Source: a virus. From it: 64,000 bases of DNA. The notes beneath the pieces were generated by a model. That model saw only the letters and a list, made by a program, of their open reading frames with translations. It was not told the origin of the DNA and made no database searches. The stretch covers positions 1-64,000 of IMG/VR virus record IMGVR_UViG_3300010150_000009. One strand, given 5' to 3'. The position numbers and the translations under genes are program-made. This document shows positions 15,061 to 30,400 of this stretch, piece by piece; the first letter of the stretch is position 1; each line of letters starts with the position of its first letter.

Positions 15061-18000
15061 TGGCATTAACAACACGACAAAATAACATATACAACGCAGA
15101 GGATTGGCAAGTATTATACCAATCTTTTATTAACGCAGACTTTGAGAGTTATGATTTCCAAACATTGCGTAAGTCAATGATTGATTACATCAAAGCATAC
15201 TATCCTGAAGATTTCAATGACTACATTGAAAGTTCAGAATTTATTGCGTTAATTGACCTCATATCTTATGTAACACAAAACATTAGTTACAGAGTAGATT
15301 TAAACGCTAGAGAAAACTTCCTAGCAACTGCTGAACGCAGAGAAAGTATTTTAAGACTTGCGAGACTCGTAAGTTATAACGCAAAGCGTAGTGTAAACGC
15401 AAGCGGAATGTTAAAGTTATCAAGCATCTCTACAACGGAAGATGTTTATGATTCCAATGGAGAGAATTTAGCAAACACTAGAATTGATTGGAATGACATT
15501 AACAATGATGATTACGCAGAACAAATTAATTTAGTATTAAATGCGGCAATGGTGAACACACAAAAAGTTGGTAATCCTAATAGTTCTAAAACGTTAAATG
15601 GTATCGAGACTCAAGAATACCAAATTAACATAGCAACTGGAACACTGCCAGTGTTTCCATTCCAAGCATCAATTGATGGCGTTAATATTGATTTTGAAAT
15701 TGTTAGTGCTACTTTTGAAGGTTATGACTATGTTTATGAAAAAGAACCTAGCACTATCTCACCATTTAGTTTTTTATATAGAAGTGACGGCAAAGGTAAC
15801 GGCAGTGTCAACACTGGCTTCTTTGCTTACTTTAAACAAGGTACTTTAAGAGCATCTGATTTTACTATTGACCAAGCAATTCCTAATAGACAAGTATTAA
15901 TTAATACTAGTAACGTTAGCCAAAATGATGTTTGGTTATATGAGTTAGATTCTAACAATGACTTATATAGACTATGGACGCAAGTGCCAGCGGTAACAGG
16001 TAATAACGTGATTTACAATAGTTTATCAAGAGATATAAGATCATTATACAGTGTACAATCACGTGAAGCAGATCAAATTACATATGTGTTTGGCGACGGT
16101 ATATTTTCTGATATGCCACGCGGTAGTTTTAGATCATACTTTAGACAAGGTAACGGATTGTCATACGACATTAACTCAGACGATATGCAAGGTGTAACGT
16201 TAAACATTAGTTACCTAAGCAAATATAATGTTCAACATACATTAACAATGGTTCTTGATCTACAACAGCAAGTTTATAATGCAGCCGAAAGAGAAACTAT
16301 TGAAGATATTAGAACAAAGGCACCGCAGAGTTATTATTCACAAAACAGAATGGTTAATGGCGAAGATTATAATATTTTTCCAGTAACAGCAACAAACGAA
16401 ATTATTAAAGCAAAGGCAGTTAATAGAACATCAAGTGGTATATCTAGATATTTAGATGTCATTGATCCTTCAGCAAAGTATTCATCCACAAACGTATTTT
16501 GTGAGGATGGAATATTATTCCAAGAATTATTTACTAACAATTTTGATTTTGAGTTTTCTAATGAAATGGATATATTGCGAATTATTCGCGATACTATTGA
16601 ACCTATTCTACGTAACGTTAGTAGTAAACAATACTACTATAAAAATTACCCAAGAATATCAGTATCCACCACAACTTGGGAACAGTCAACTACAAGCACT
16701 AATATCAGCACTGGTTATTTTAAAAACAACATCGGCTCTCCAGTTCCAATTGGTTCAGGGGCACCAGACAACAGAGTGTGGTTAACAACAAACTCACTAG
16801 TTAAGTTTAATGCACCGTCTGGAAAATACTTTAAGTCAGATGGCAGTTTACACACTGGTGTAGTTGGTGCTCCAGGAACATTTAGTTCCATATGGGCAAT
16901 GGTTAAAAACGTAGTAGGTGATGGCATGAATGGTGGCACCGGCAATCTATCCGACGGCTCCGGCCCAGTAACACTAACAGAAAAGATTGGTGATGGTGCA
17001 GAAGTAGCGGAAATTATTCCGCAGTTTGATACAGACTTGACTTCTGCAATTGAAACAGCAATGCTAAACAAAATATTTAATCATGAAGAGTTTGGCTTAC
17101 GCTTTGATGCAACTACTAGAGAATGGATTATTGTATTAGCAGAAAATTTAAATACGACAAATGCATTTAGTTTTAGCTTTGCGGGCGACACTTCCGGACT
17201 ACGTAAAGACTCAAGTTGGATGATACGTTTTAGTAGTACTGGCGTAATTTATACATCAACATATAGAGGTTTAAAATACAGTTTTGAAAGTGATTTGGAA
17301 ACAAGATTTTACTTTGACGATTCAGTTAAAATTTATGACTCACGAACTGGACAAACATTAGCAGACCACGTTAATGTATTTAAAATGAATAGCAAGCCTG
17401 ATTCTAATGACGCATTAGATCAAGATTACATTTGGCAAATTTACGGTTTAGACACAGAGTTTTCAGGAAGCACAAACACACGTAGAGTATTAGTTACATT
17501 TTTAGATAGCGATGACGACGGCATTCCAGATAATCCAGATCAGTTTACCACAGTAATTGATCCAACAGTTAATCCAAATAACAAATTAGTATTTTTTGAA
17601 AAGTTAACTGAGGCAGACGGTGGAGAACAATATAGATTAACTACAAAAGAAGTTAATTTAGATTACGATTTAGCAACAAACTTGCCAACAGACTTGTCAA
17701 TTTTTAGTGACGGAGAAGTTATATACTTAACTCTAGATAAGAAGTTTAAAGTAAACAATTCAGCAGATAGTACATTGTTGGATAGCACAGATTATTTGGC
17801 ATATATTGGTAGAAAAGACTTATACTTTAACTACAAGCATAACTCACCAAGCGACAGAAGAATTAACCCTGGGTTGAGTAATATTATTGATTTGTATATA
17901 TTAACCCAATCATATAGTAACCAATTTATTCGTTACATAAAAGATAATACTGGTGTTGTTATTAAACCAGAAGAAAGTACTACAACAGAGTTATCGTCAC

Positions 18001-18455
18001 AATTTAGTAATTTATTAGATTATAAAATGCTAAGTGATGAGATTATTTTCCATCCAGTAAAGTATAAAGTATTGTTTGGAAGCAAAGCAGATAGCTATCT
18101 GCAAGCAGAGTTTAAGATTGTAAAAAATCCACAGTCTTCAATCACTGACACTGAAATTAAAACAAAGGCAGTGAGTGCTATTAATGAATATTTTGATAGC
18201 GTAAATTGGGACTTTGGAGATACATTTTACTTTACAGAATTATCAGCGTATATTCACACTGAATTATCACCACACGTTGCAACAGTATTAATTGTTCCAA
18301 AGGGTACTGAGCAAACTTTTGGTAGTTTGTTTGAAATTGAGTGTACAAGCGATGAGATTTTTATAAGTGATGCTAAAGTAGAAAACGTTGAGATTATTGA
18401 TGCAGTAACAGCATCTAAGATTAGAGCAAGCGGCACAATTACAACAAGTGCATAG
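15060..18455 (+). CDS. 6: gp6 baseplate wedge subunit
   Basis: The 1,131-residue protein has the gp6/baseplate J-like N-terminus: SFINADFESYDFQTLRKSMI, YYPEDFNDYIESSEFIALID and RENFLATAERRESILRLARL followed by VSYNAKRS. The J domain continues with TYVFGDGIFSDMPRGSF and later RGSF..YFRQGNG. Gp6 forms the iris ring of the baseplate and changes shape when the sheath contracts. T4 gp6 has 660 residues; this one is enlarged by beta insertions in residues 450-900, as in cyanophage homologues. It starts one base inside the gp25 stop and is followed 8 bp later by the giant wedge gene. Confidence 0.9.
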   Translation: MALTTRQNNIYNAEDWQVLYQSFINADFESYDFQTLRKSMIDYIKAYYPEDFNDYIESSEFIALIDLISYVTQNISYRVDLNARENFLATAERRESILRLARLVSYNAKRSVNASGMLKLSSISTTEDVYDSNGENLANTRIDWNDINNDDYAEQINLVLNAAMVNTQKVGNPNSSKTLNGIETQEYQINIATGTLPVFPFQASIDGVNIDFEIVSATFEGYDYVYEKEPSTISPFSFLYRSDGKGNGSVNTGFFAYFKQGTLRASDFTIDQAIPNRQVLINTSNVSQNDVWLYELDSNNDLYRLWTQVPAVTGNNVIYNSLSRDIRSLYSVQSREADQITYVFGDGIFSDMPRGSFRSYFRQGNGLSYDINSDDMQGVTLNISYLSKYNVQHTLTMVLDLQQQVYNAAERETIEDIRTKAPQSYYSQNRMVNGEDYNIFPVTATNEIIKAKAVNRTSSGISRYLDVIDPSAKYSSTNVFCEDGILFQELFTNNFDFEFSNEMDILRIIRDTIEPILRNVSSKQYYYKNYPRISVSTTTWEQSTTSTNISTGYFKNNIGSPVPIGSGAPDNRVWLTTNSLVKFNAPSGKYFKSDGSLHTGVVGAPGTFSSIWAMVKNVVGDGMNGGTGNLSDGSGPVTLTEKIGDGAEVAEIIPQFDTDLTSAIETAMLNKIFNHEEFGLRFDATTREWIIVLAENLNTTNAFSFSFAGDTSGLRKDSSWMIRFSSTGVIYTSTYRGLKYSFESDLETRFYFDDSVKIYDSRTGQTLADHVNVFKMNSKPDSNDALDQDYIWQIYGLDTEFSGSTNTRRVLVTFLDSDDDGIPDNPDQFTTVIDPTVNPNNKLVFFEKLTEADGGEQYRLTTKEVNLDYDLATNLPTDLSIFSDGEVIYLTLDKKFKVNNSADSTLLDSTDYLAYIGRKDLYFNYKHNSPSDRRINPGLSNIIDLYILTQSYSNQFIRYIKDNTGVVIKPEESTTTELSSQFSNLLDYKMLSDEIIFHPVKYKVLFGSKADSYLQAEFKIVKNPQSSITDTEIKTKAVSAINEYFDSVNWDFGDTFYFTELSAYIHTELSPHVATVLIVPKGTEQTFGSLFEIECTSDEIFISDAKVENVEIIDAVTASKIRASGTITTSA

Positions 18456-18463
18456 GAAATAAT

Positions 18464-21400
18464 ATGGCAATAAGAAAGACTGTTAACCTATTACCTGGAC
18501 AGTTTCAAACTGATGTTAATAAAAAGTTTTTAAACGCAACATTGGATCAGTTAATGTCCCCAGGGACTTTGGATGTTGTTAATGGTTTCGTTGGAAGGCG
18601 AGATGTTAACAACTTTGAAACAACTGATAGTTATGTAGTTGAAACAACATCTGATAGAAGAAACTATCAGTTAGAACCTGCAATAACAATTAAAAAAGAT
18701 TTAGCAACGGCAAACTTAGAGCAATCTGCTTATGCCTTTGCCGCCACATATATTGACACAATTAACTCAGTTAAAGTAAAGGGCGGTAGTAGTTATAATC
18801 ATAACAGATTGTTTTCTAGTGAATACTATGTGTGGACACCACCTATTGACCAAGATAAAATTTCCAGTTATACAAAATACTTTTGGTTACAAGACGGTCC
18901 AGATACTATAGAGATTGATCAAGAAATTAATGTAGAATCAGATTTAATAGGCAAAACAACTTTTACTGCTACTAGTGGCACACAATCAGTGGTGTTTTCC
19001 TCTGGACTAAAAGTTAAGTTCACTAACGCATCTACGTATCCATCATCATACCAAAACAAAGAATACCTGGTTGCAAATGTTGGAAAGAGCATTGAATTGA
19101 TTGAGTGGAGCACTTTAGTCACACCTGAGTCAGCAGTTTATTCTCTAACTAAAGATTACATAACTATTAAGCCTGGCGCACTTGATGGCAACCAATGGAG
19201 TAATAATAACCGTTGGTTCCATGAAGATATTATTACCAAAACAGCAGAATATACAAACACAGTTCCTGTATTTGATTCAGCAGTTAGAGCAAAACGTCCT
19301 ATTATTGAGTTTGATAAAAACTTAAAACTTTATGATTTTGGTACTGCTAAGTTAACAGATGTCGACTTAGTTGACACTTTATTTACAGATGCGTTCTCTG
19401 ATTTAGAAGGACAGCCAAGTGCTGGTACTTACATAGACGGAAAGTTGGTTGAAGAAGGACAATTAATAGTATTTACAAGCGATGCAGATCCTTTTGTTAA
19501 TGGCTTTGTATACGAAATACAAATTCTTAGAATTGCTGGTGTAGATACTATACACTTGGAAAAGTCAACTACTATCGCAGATCCTGTAGAGCATAATACA
19601 CTTATTGCCAAATATGGCAATAATGCAGGAACACAGTGGTATTATAAAAACAGCAAATGGAATAAAGGACAAATTAAAGCAGGAGTAAACCAAGCCCCAT
19701 TGTTTGATATGTTTGATGAGACTGGTGTTAGTTTTTCAACATATACTAACAGCACGTTCGCTGGTTCTCCAGTGTTCAGTTACGCAGTAAACTCAGCAGG
19801 AGTGGCAGACACTGAGTTAGGTTTTGCTTTAACATATAGAAACTTTAATAACATTGGCGACATTGTTTTTTACGATAATATTATTAGAGATAGTTTTACA
19901 TATACTACTGATGTTTTAAACAATGTCACTAGCAGTGTAAGAAACGCAAAAGGCTTTTTACACAACTATAATAGTATTTCTGATTATACAGTAGAAAATA
20001 ACTGGACAAAAGCACCGTTTGAGAGTAGACAGTTTATACAACAAACAATTTCAGTAGGATCTGAATTACAACAGTTTAAAATTACGACAACTCCAAAGGA
20101 AGAAACTAACGCAAAGAATTTAATTGTAAAAGTTAACGGAAAGTTGAAGGAGAAAGGAGAAAACTCCTCCACCACAAAAGATTTTTATATTTTAACAACT
20201 GATAATGTACAGTATGTTAATTTCACAACAGCCCTTACCACTGGTGACGTACTTGTTATAAAATCTTATACTGACGACACTACTGAAAACTTAGTAGATG
20301 GAGAAGTGTATAACATTCCTGTTAACTTAAATAATAACCCGCTTAATAATTTGGACGTAACAACAACATACACCCTTGGACAAATTAGAGACCATATCGG
20401 AACGTGCGTTGATAATAGTTTAGAATTTGAGGGCACATACTTTGGTTATAATAATACTAGAGACATTGGCGACATCAGTCTGTTAGGAACAAACATTGTT
20501 CAAAACTCTGCTAGTTTAGCAAAAGCAGGGTACATACTAACAAACAACGAATATGACTTTTTCACTTCAATTGACCACGCAGAAGTACAATACAATAGAT
20601 TTAAGAACTTATTTTTAACTACTGCTGACAACCTCGAGTATGATTCAAATACATCTAGGTTTGTTGATTCTATTTTACAGACAATGTTCGCTGGTAAAAA
20701 TAATACAATGGCATATCACAATAGTGATATGGTTCCGTTCTCAACAGATACAACAACTTTAACATATACAATTTTTGATATTGATAATAAGAAGTTTGAA
20801 CTTAATAAAACTTACAACGACACAGTTCCAAGTGAAACTGGTGTATTAATATACAACAATGGTGTTATGCTGGTAAAAGATAGAGATTATACTTTCTCTA
20901 CAACAACTCCGTTTGTTACATTGGCGGACAGTGTAACATTAGTTTCAAACGAAAAACTTGAGATCGTTGAGTATATTACTACAGGTGGTAACTTTGTGCC
21001 GCCTACTCCTACTAAGTTGGGATTATATCCAAAGTATGTTCCAAGTAAGTTTACAGATGACACATACAAGACATCAATTGATGTTATTCAAGGACACGAT
21101 GGTTCCATCACACCAGCGTATGGTGATTATAAAGATGATGTTTTACTAGAGTTAGAAAAAAGAATTTACAACAATCTTAAAGTTGAGTATAATAGTAATT
21201 TACTTGATACATGTAACTTGATTAACGGTCATACTAGAAAAGTAGACTACACTACTCAAGAGATTAACAATATATTAAGTGCCTACATATCCAATTGGGC
21301 TAACAAAAACGGAATAAATTACATCACAAACTCAACTTACGACGTAAGCGATCCGTTTACTTGGAACTATAGTTTAATAAAGAATAAATTTGATTCGACA

Positions 21401-24400
21401 CAATTATTGCCTGGCTACTGGAGAGGCATTTACAAGTATTTTTATGATACAGACAGACCACATACACGCCCGTGGGAAATGCTTGGATTTACAGATAAGC
21501 CATCGTGGTGGGAACTTACTTATGGCCCAGCACCTTACACAAGAGATAACTTAATATTGTGGCAAGACTTAGAGGATGGCGTGATTGCGTCCGGACCCAA
21601 AGCAGGCACATATGACAAATACAAACGCACAGGTTTAGTTGCTAACTATATTCCTACAGACAGTGCTGGTAACTTAATGCATCCTGTAGATGTTGGATTA
21701 ATTGATAGAATTGATTCAAGTACAAGCGCAGATTGGGCAATAGGTGACGACGGTCCGGCTGAAACAGCATGGAAAAGATCTAGCAGTTATCCGTTCGCGT
21801 TACAGAAGTTGATGGCGTTAACAAAGCCGGCAAAATATTTTGAACTAATGTACGATGTGTCTAAAATAACCACAAACCTAGTAGGACATTATGTACACAA
21901 GGACACTGGGTTACCAATTGTTCCTAACGCAGTAAGCACACATGGGTTTGTTAACGCAGATGGTACTGTTGAATACACTGCTGGTTATGGTAACTGGATA
22001 GTTGATTATACAGTTTACTTGGGCGGTAGCACAATAAAGTTTAATGAGAATCTTAATAGTTTAAGTCTTAATCTTGCTTATAAAATGGCAGGGTTTACAG
22101 ATAAAGAAAAGTTAAAGATTATACTTGAGCAAATTTCACCAACACGCTCTTCCAATGACGTGTTTATACCACAAGAGGATTATTCCTTTTATCTATTAGA
22201 AGGAAAGCCATTAGAAAGAATTAATTACTCGGGTGTGATAGTTGAAAGAACTGAGTCTGGCTACATTATTGATGGTTACTCTGTCGATACTCCTTACTTT
22301 AATGTTCTGCAAAGTATTACTACCTCAGGAAATAAAAGACAAGTTTCAGTTGGTGGAGTACAACTTGATACCGTTCCTTACGAGCCTAATAATGATTACG
22401 CAGCTGGACAAATATTAGAAACAACCTCTGGGTCATATTACATTGTTAATATTCCTTTTTCATCAACAGATGATTTTGAAAATGATAGGCAATATTTAAC
22501 AAGGACTCAGCAAATTCCAACGCAAGGCGGAGTTACAGTATTACGATATGGAGATTTTAAAAATACTCCAACCAAAGTGCCTTATAGAACAGAATACAAA
22601 ACTATACAAGATGTTTATGATTTTATTATTAGTTATGGTAGATATTTAGAGTCTACTGGTTTACAATTTGATAATATTAGCGATGATTTTGGACTAGTTG
22701 AAGATTGGGATCAGTCAGGAGTTGAATTTTTATACTGGACACAAACAAACTTTGGTCCCGGATCAATGCTTACAATGAGTGCTGGTAGCTCAGTTCTAAA
22801 GTTTAATCTAAGTAACGCACAGGTCGGAAGTTTAACTAGCGAGATTATTCCGTCATCAGTTATCAACCAAAACAAGCAAAAGATTTTAGTTCAAGATTTA
22901 TTTTATAAGAGAGAAGATAACACATTTGAATTAAGCACTAGCCAAGAAGTAGATGGTGTATACGCTTGCGTCTTAAATCCAATACAAACAGAACATTTGT
23001 TAATTGTAGAAAATGAAACTGTATTTAATGATGTTATTTGGAACTTAACCACTGGTAGCAGACAAAACAGAATTAAGTTAGTAGGCTATAAGACAAGATT
23101 GTGGGACGGAACGCAACAATTGCCAGGCTATGTCTTATTAGATGACAGCGTTGATGATTGGGATGTTAACAATAATTATGAACTCGGCGAGATTATAAGA
23201 TTTAAAAGTAAATTTTATGTCGCTAATATAAAACACGCTCCGTCGGATTTAACAGAACAAGGAAAGTTTGATTTTAGCAAATGGAAACTACTAGATGAAG
23301 TTAACACTGGCTTGCTTCCTAACTTGGATACAAAAGCAGATCAGTTTAGAGCCTTCTACGAGATTGAAGAAGATGTGAGGAAGTTTAGCACTGAGAAACT
23401 TTCTTCTAACCTAATAGGTTACCAAAGTAGAAAATATTTAGAGAATCTGCAGATTGACGAAACTGCTCAAAAGAAATTCTATCAAGGATTTATTAAAGAA
23501 AAAGGAACAACAGCGGTTGTTGATAAATTGCTCAGAGCAAAAGTTCCTGCTTTGGATACCTCAATTAACTTATACGAGGAATGGGCATTTAGAATTGGCG
23601 AGTATGGTTCTGTAGACAGCACACAAAGTATTGATTTTTACTTAGAAGAGAATAAATTTAAAGAAAGTCCTGACTTAATAGAGCTTATTAATGCTGACGA
23701 GCAATATAAGAATGAAAATATTACAGTTCGTCCAAGCGATCTTTACCAAAAGCCATTAGAACCATTACACTTTAATAAAAATATATTCTCTATAGAATCA
23801 GACACAATAGATGATAGACTAACCCTTCCAACAGCAGGGTATGTAAGAACTGACGATACGAAACATTCAGTTGTTAGCCTATCAGAGTGGGTTTCTTCTA
23901 ACACTATTATAATAGAAGAAACAATTAATATCGAAACACAGTTAATTGGAAGAACAAGTTATACTACTAGTGGCTCTGTTACATTATATAATGGTGCCGT
24001 AGTAAGTTTTGATAGCACACAAATTATACCGTCCAGTTATAGAGGTAAAAACTTCGTAGTAACTGGAGTAGGTGAGTCTATAGTACTAACTGAAAAAACT
24101 GCGTATCTTAATTCGTTAGCAATTGGTGACAAAGTTTGGGTCTCTAGTGCTGACAGTTTCCCACCGCAGTTTAAAGAGGATTCAAAAGATTGGGCAGTAT
24201 ATAGAATTACTAACGCAGGGAATTCACCTATAAGTGTATCTAAAGATAACGACAATGAATTAACTGTTGCATTTTTGTATCCCATTGGTAGCATACTAGT
24301 AGGCGAATATATTATTTTAAGACGCTGGACAAGCACGTCAAACAGTGGAGTAGATTTTAGTGGAATTTACAAAGTAAAAGAAAACTTATCCTCCAACGGA

Positions 24401-27400
24401 CTTTATGTACTAAAATTACACGCAACAACGTCACTGGAACCATACGCAAGTTTGGGTGATTCACAAGCACCTACTATAACACGCGGCGAGATGGTAGTAT
24501 TATCCAATGCTCGATATAATAGTTCAGACAGTTTATACGGAACAGATGAACCAAGATATGGTTGGCAAGACGGTGATTTAGCATGGGTTGATGACTACGC
24601 TGATACAGGGAAATGGGCAGTATTAGAGAAAAAGAATCCTTACACGCTAAGAGAGCAAATATATCCTAACAGTAAAGCAATTAATACTGGATTTGGGCAG
24701 GCAGTTTCCACTAACAAAGACACTTCCACATTATTAGTAGGATCAGTGTACGATGGCACCTCAGCAGGCAACATTGAACAATGGACAAGAGACATCAAAA
24801 CAGTATTTGATGTTAAGAGTATTTTTGTAAGTGGCGATGGTTCACTAACGTCAGGTTACTTAAACAACTCTGGATACTTGTTAACTGTTAATACTGACGG
24901 ATTGCCACAGCCATCATCTTTTGGTACATTTCCAAATGATAGTAATTCTAATAGAGTTACACCAAAAGTTTTTGAACACACTATAAACATCCGTGTTGGA
25001 ACAAATACCACAACTACTACTCCAAGAGAAATTGGAAGTGATAGTATTGGTATTACAGCAACTGGTGTTACTATTAAAAGTCCTATAGTTGAAGGAGAAT
25101 TAACTAACGACACTGGCAGTGCCAAAGGAAAAGCACCATTAAATTGGCAATGGAACGCTGTAGTAAACAGAAGCAAATTAGGACTGGACAGTGGCGACGG
25201 ACAACCGTTGGATGACAACCATTATAATTATTATAGTGGTAAGTTTTTAAGCCAATGGAATGACAGCGTATACTTAGAAAATAGTTATTATAATGATACT
25301 AATTACAGCGGCGATCATTGGAGACACGCGGATGGGCACTCTAAAATAATTGGCTATGCTTATGATGGTTATCCAATTTATGGACCTTTTGGATATCAAA
25401 CTCCTACTAACTCTGCTACAACACCAGTAAGAATGACCTCATCATACTTGTTACATGACGCTCCTCTTGCTGATAGAGAATACAATTATACCCAATATTC
25501 TAAAGGATCTTTTATACAAGATTATTATTATTCAGATGGATCAGGCACGTTAGACAAACACAATGGACGTTATGGTGTAACTCCTGATTATCCAGACGGC
25601 ACATACGCATACTTTTTGACAATTAAGGTAGATGGTTCTGTAGTTTATCCTTACGTAGTAGGACCAACAATGAAGGAATATCCTGTATTAGAAGCAGATA
25701 CCGTTCCTAAAGATCCAGGAGGTAGTAATACACAGACGGTTGCCTTAGTGCCGGCAGACTTTGCTTTTGACAGTAATATAATTGACGGCAGTAAACTTCG
25801 CAACAGCGGACTTCTTGGGTGGCGATTTGATAATACTAAAGAACACGATTACGTTGTAACAACAGCACCAGGAAGTAATAGTAACGAAGGCTATGTTATT
25901 GTTTTAAAACAAAAAGATGATAAAACATATGAGGCATTTGATATACTTCGATCACCGGCGCCAGCAGTAAATGGATATTTTGGTTATGATGTTGCTCTTA
26001 GTAACAACGGAAACTATATGATTATTGGCGAGCCAGGAGAGTTAAAGGCACACATTTATGGACTAACAAATACTGTTACGACAACGAATAGTGAGTTCTT
26101 TAACGGAACAGGCGCAACTCCAACGTTTGCGACAACAATATCATACAGTGACAATAGAGAAGTTACAGTGTATGTTGATGGACAAATTAAAATTGAAGGA
26201 TTAGATTATACATTAGGAGCAGGAACAATTACATTTGTTACCTTCCCACCATTAGGTTCTAACAATGTTGAGATGCGTACTGGAAATTATTTTTATCAGG
26301 TTCAAACTCTATCAGGAGCATCAGCAACAGACTTTGGTAGAAGTGTTGCTATAAACGATAATGGAGATTTTGCATTTGTCGGCCAGCCAGACAAAGCAGC
26401 CGGCGGAAAATTGCAAGTAGGAAGCACTAAAGTTTATGCTAAGTCACCTAACGAAACGTATAGCGAAGTTCAAGAACTTTCTAGTAACATAACAAGCGAG
26501 TTGGAATTTTTTGGTAAGCAAGTAGAATCAGGCGACAGTGGTCACATTGTCGCAGTTGGTGCCACAGGTGCAGATTACACCTACATAGGAGCAACTGCTG
26601 CCTTAGCGTATAATACAGGTGAAGTAGACTACTTTATTAATAATATGAAAGTAACTGGTACAATAACAGGAACAGTTGCTAATCCAACTGTTGGTATTGG
26701 TGATCAAATTGTTATTAACGGCACACAGGTTACATTTACAGGTACAGCATTGACTGATATTGTACAAGATATTAATGACGCAAGTATTACATTCATCACC
26801 GCAGAAAGCACTTCGGATAATAAATTAAAAATTACTAGTACTAGCACCACAACAAATAATAAACTTAGTATTACAGTAGGTAATACAAATGGTGTGGCAG
26901 TGTTTACAGCAATTGGTATTACATTGTATGAATTTAAAGCATCGTTAGTACATCCAGACGGTTTACAAAACGCTTATTATGGAGAAAGAATAAAGTTTAA
27001 CGAAGACGCTTCTAAATTGTTAATTAGTAGTCCAGCAGGAAACTCAATTGTTGAGATAGGTATAGATGACGGTTTAACAACATTTGATCAGTCTAATACG
27101 GCAATTAGTGATATCCAATTAGAGTCAGGGTCTGCGTTAATATACGATATTAATAGCGATATGACAAACAGTTTAATTCAACGTTTAGATTGGAGAGAAC
27201 GCAGACAGTATGACAAATACGGTTCAGGCATTACATTAACAAATAACACCGCGTTCGTTGGTGCTCCAGGAGATGATTACTTCGAAACAGAGACAACAAT
27301 TGGAGATGGTGTAACTACAGCATTTGCAATAACTGGACAATATAGTACTGATAATATTGAAGTTACTATTAATGATAAAAAGATATTATCTGGCTTTACA

Positions 27401-30400
27401 AGCGACAATGCATCACCTAATAGCACAGTTACATTTGATAATCCACCGCTTGCGTATACTATTAAGTTTAGTAAGTATACGTCTAATACTGGTTCAGTAC
27501 TAGAGGCGATTGACGCAAATAACAAAGGCTCCTGGAATGTTAAGCGACAACAAAATTCCAGAGTTGACATTGACACAATTAATCAAGTATTCACATACAA
27601 TCAGAAAACTAATAAGTTTATAAACTATGTTGACTACTTGGATCCAGTAAAAGGAAAGATACCTGGCGTTGTAAACCAAGAAATAAGTTTCAAAACATTC
27701 TATGATCCAGCAGTTTATAATGTGGCCACAGATACTACAGTGACCACAGACTCAGATAACCATTGGGGACCTAACCAAGTTGGAACATTGTGGTGGGATT
27801 TAACAAACACCAAGTATGTTGATTATGAACAAGGTGATTTGGAGTATAGAAAAAAATCATGGGGTAAACTATTCCCAGGCACACAAATTAGCGTATATGA
27901 GTGGGTAGAAAGTGATACGTTGCCTTCAAGTTACGCTGTATATGATGGCGACGGAACTCCTAAGTTTGCGAGCGATAGTGCTTATGTTGAATACGTTAGA
28001 AAAGACGACGCAACAGGCTTACTTGAATCAGTATATTATTACTGGGTTAAAAATAAAACATCAATTCCACAAAAATCTAGAGCATATTTAGACGCGACAG
28101 GACAAATTAGATTTACATCACGTGGAAGAGAATTAGAGTTGCAAAGTTTTATACCAGCCGCAACAAGAAAACTTCCAGCCAATACAGTTGCTAACATGTT
28201 AAAAGATCCGGAAGGTAACGGACTTGCTTATATAGGTGTAGTTGCTCAAAACGCAATTGTTGGTTATAATTTAAATAAAAACCTAGTTAACAAGAATATT
28301 GTACTCAGCGTTAATTATGACACAAAGAAAAATAATATTCCTTTACACACTGAATGGCAGTTAATGCAAAGAGATAATAAATTGTCTAAACCAAATAGTT
28401 ACTTGGTAACTAAACTATCAGATAGTTTAGTTGGTTTAGATATTACAGAAAAAAGTGTACCTGACCCAACAGTGCGTATTGGACAACGTTACGGAATATT
28501 AAATTATCCAAGACAAACAATGTTTGTTGACAAAGCAGGCGCTATTAAAATTTTAGTTAATTACTGTAATACAGTATTTGCAACTAATAAAATGGCGATA
28601 GACTTTGATCTAACTACTCTTAGCACCGCAGATCCAATTCCATCAACTGGCTACAATGAAATTGTAGAAACATATACAGAATTAACGTATATAAACACTA
28701 ATACAGTTTCAGAAGGTTACACTGTAATAGTTAGGAAAGACGAAACAAGAGAAAATTATTGGACATCATATTCATGGTCAACAGCACAAGGATTGTGGAA
28801 TTTTAATAAAAAACAAAAATATGACACAACCAAATATTGGGATTATGTAGATTGGTATGCTACTAACTATAGTAGCAACACAGTTATTGATCAAATTGTT
28901 CCTCTAAGAAACGATTTAGAAAAAATTACCACTGCTATAGGTGATGTGGTAAAAGTAATTAATAATGGTCAATCTAGATGGGAACTATATGTAAAAGGCT
29001 CTGATTCATATACTTTAATAGGCGAAGAAAATGCAACTGTTAAATTAAAGACAGAACTATATACATTAACAGAACCTCTACAAGAACTGAGGTACATCGT
29101 TAGTGCGTTACAAGACAATTTGTTTATTGATGAATTAGAAGAGCATTTTAATAAAGTTTGGTTTGAGTTAGTTCGTTTTGCACTACACGACCAAAACCTA
29201 CAAATTGACTGGGCATTTAAAACCAGTTTTGTAAAAGTAATACAAACAGTAAGAGAACTTACTGAAATTACAAACTACAGTTATGACGTACAGGATAGTA
29301 TAGAAAATTATATTAAGGAAGCAAAACCATATAGAACAAATTTAAGAGAGTATGTATATAGATATCCATACCTTGATGTAGCATTGACTGCGGTTACAGA
29401 CTTTGATCTTCCAGGTTACTGGGATGCGACACAAGAAATATTCCGTTCACCAAATGTATATAACGCAGACGATGACGAAAGAATGCAGACTGGCCCATGG
29501 GTCAATTGGTCCAATCATTACACTAAGCATATTGAATCTATGACTGTTGTTGATGGTGGTAGCGGCTACGGCACAACTGATCTTTCAGAGTATGCAGAGT
29601 CATCATATGATACAACGAAGTATGATGGTAAAGAAACAACAACAACTCCTCCGGTAGTTATTATTGAAAGTGGTGCCCAATGGGAACTTGGATATTCATA
29701 CACTAGCCTGGTAAGACCAGGAGAAGGTGGCGCGCAAGCAGTTTTAACTATTCCAACCCATAGCCCAGATACATTATGGTATTACAGTAGTGATATTAAA
29801 GACATGGGTTGGAAGGTGAGAGTACAGCCAGCATTACCCACTCCAGAAACAAAAACATTTGCTGTTACTGTAGTAGTTGATGGCGAAGGCAATCCAGATT
29901 TTTATATTGACGGTGTAGAGCGTCCTAATTTAATATTGTATAGAGGTTCAACATATACCTTTACGCAAACAGACGCAAGTAATGCCGCCAAAGGATATTT
30001 TAGATTCTCAGCATTAGAAGATGGTACACATAGAGACGGAAGCGGCGCAACCGCTGTTCCTGTAATGAAGTCACCAGGTTTAGATGAAGTAGAATCAGTC
30101 ACTGTAACAAATCCTGGGACAGGTTATGTAACCACGCCTAAAGTTACAGTACAAGGCGGCGCAGGTAGCGGCGCGATAGTATACGCTAACTTAGAAAACT
30201 TTAAAGTAAGAGATATTTTAGAAACAATTAAGTTTGATCGTGTGGATGGCCCTAGACATGTTAAAACAATTGCTGTAGATACTGGCGGCACAGGATACAC
30301 ATCAATTCCAACAGTTACAATAACAGGAACTGTTTCAGAAATTACAGTAACAGAAAAGGGAATGGGTTACTCAGTGGCGCCATTGATTGTAATATCACCA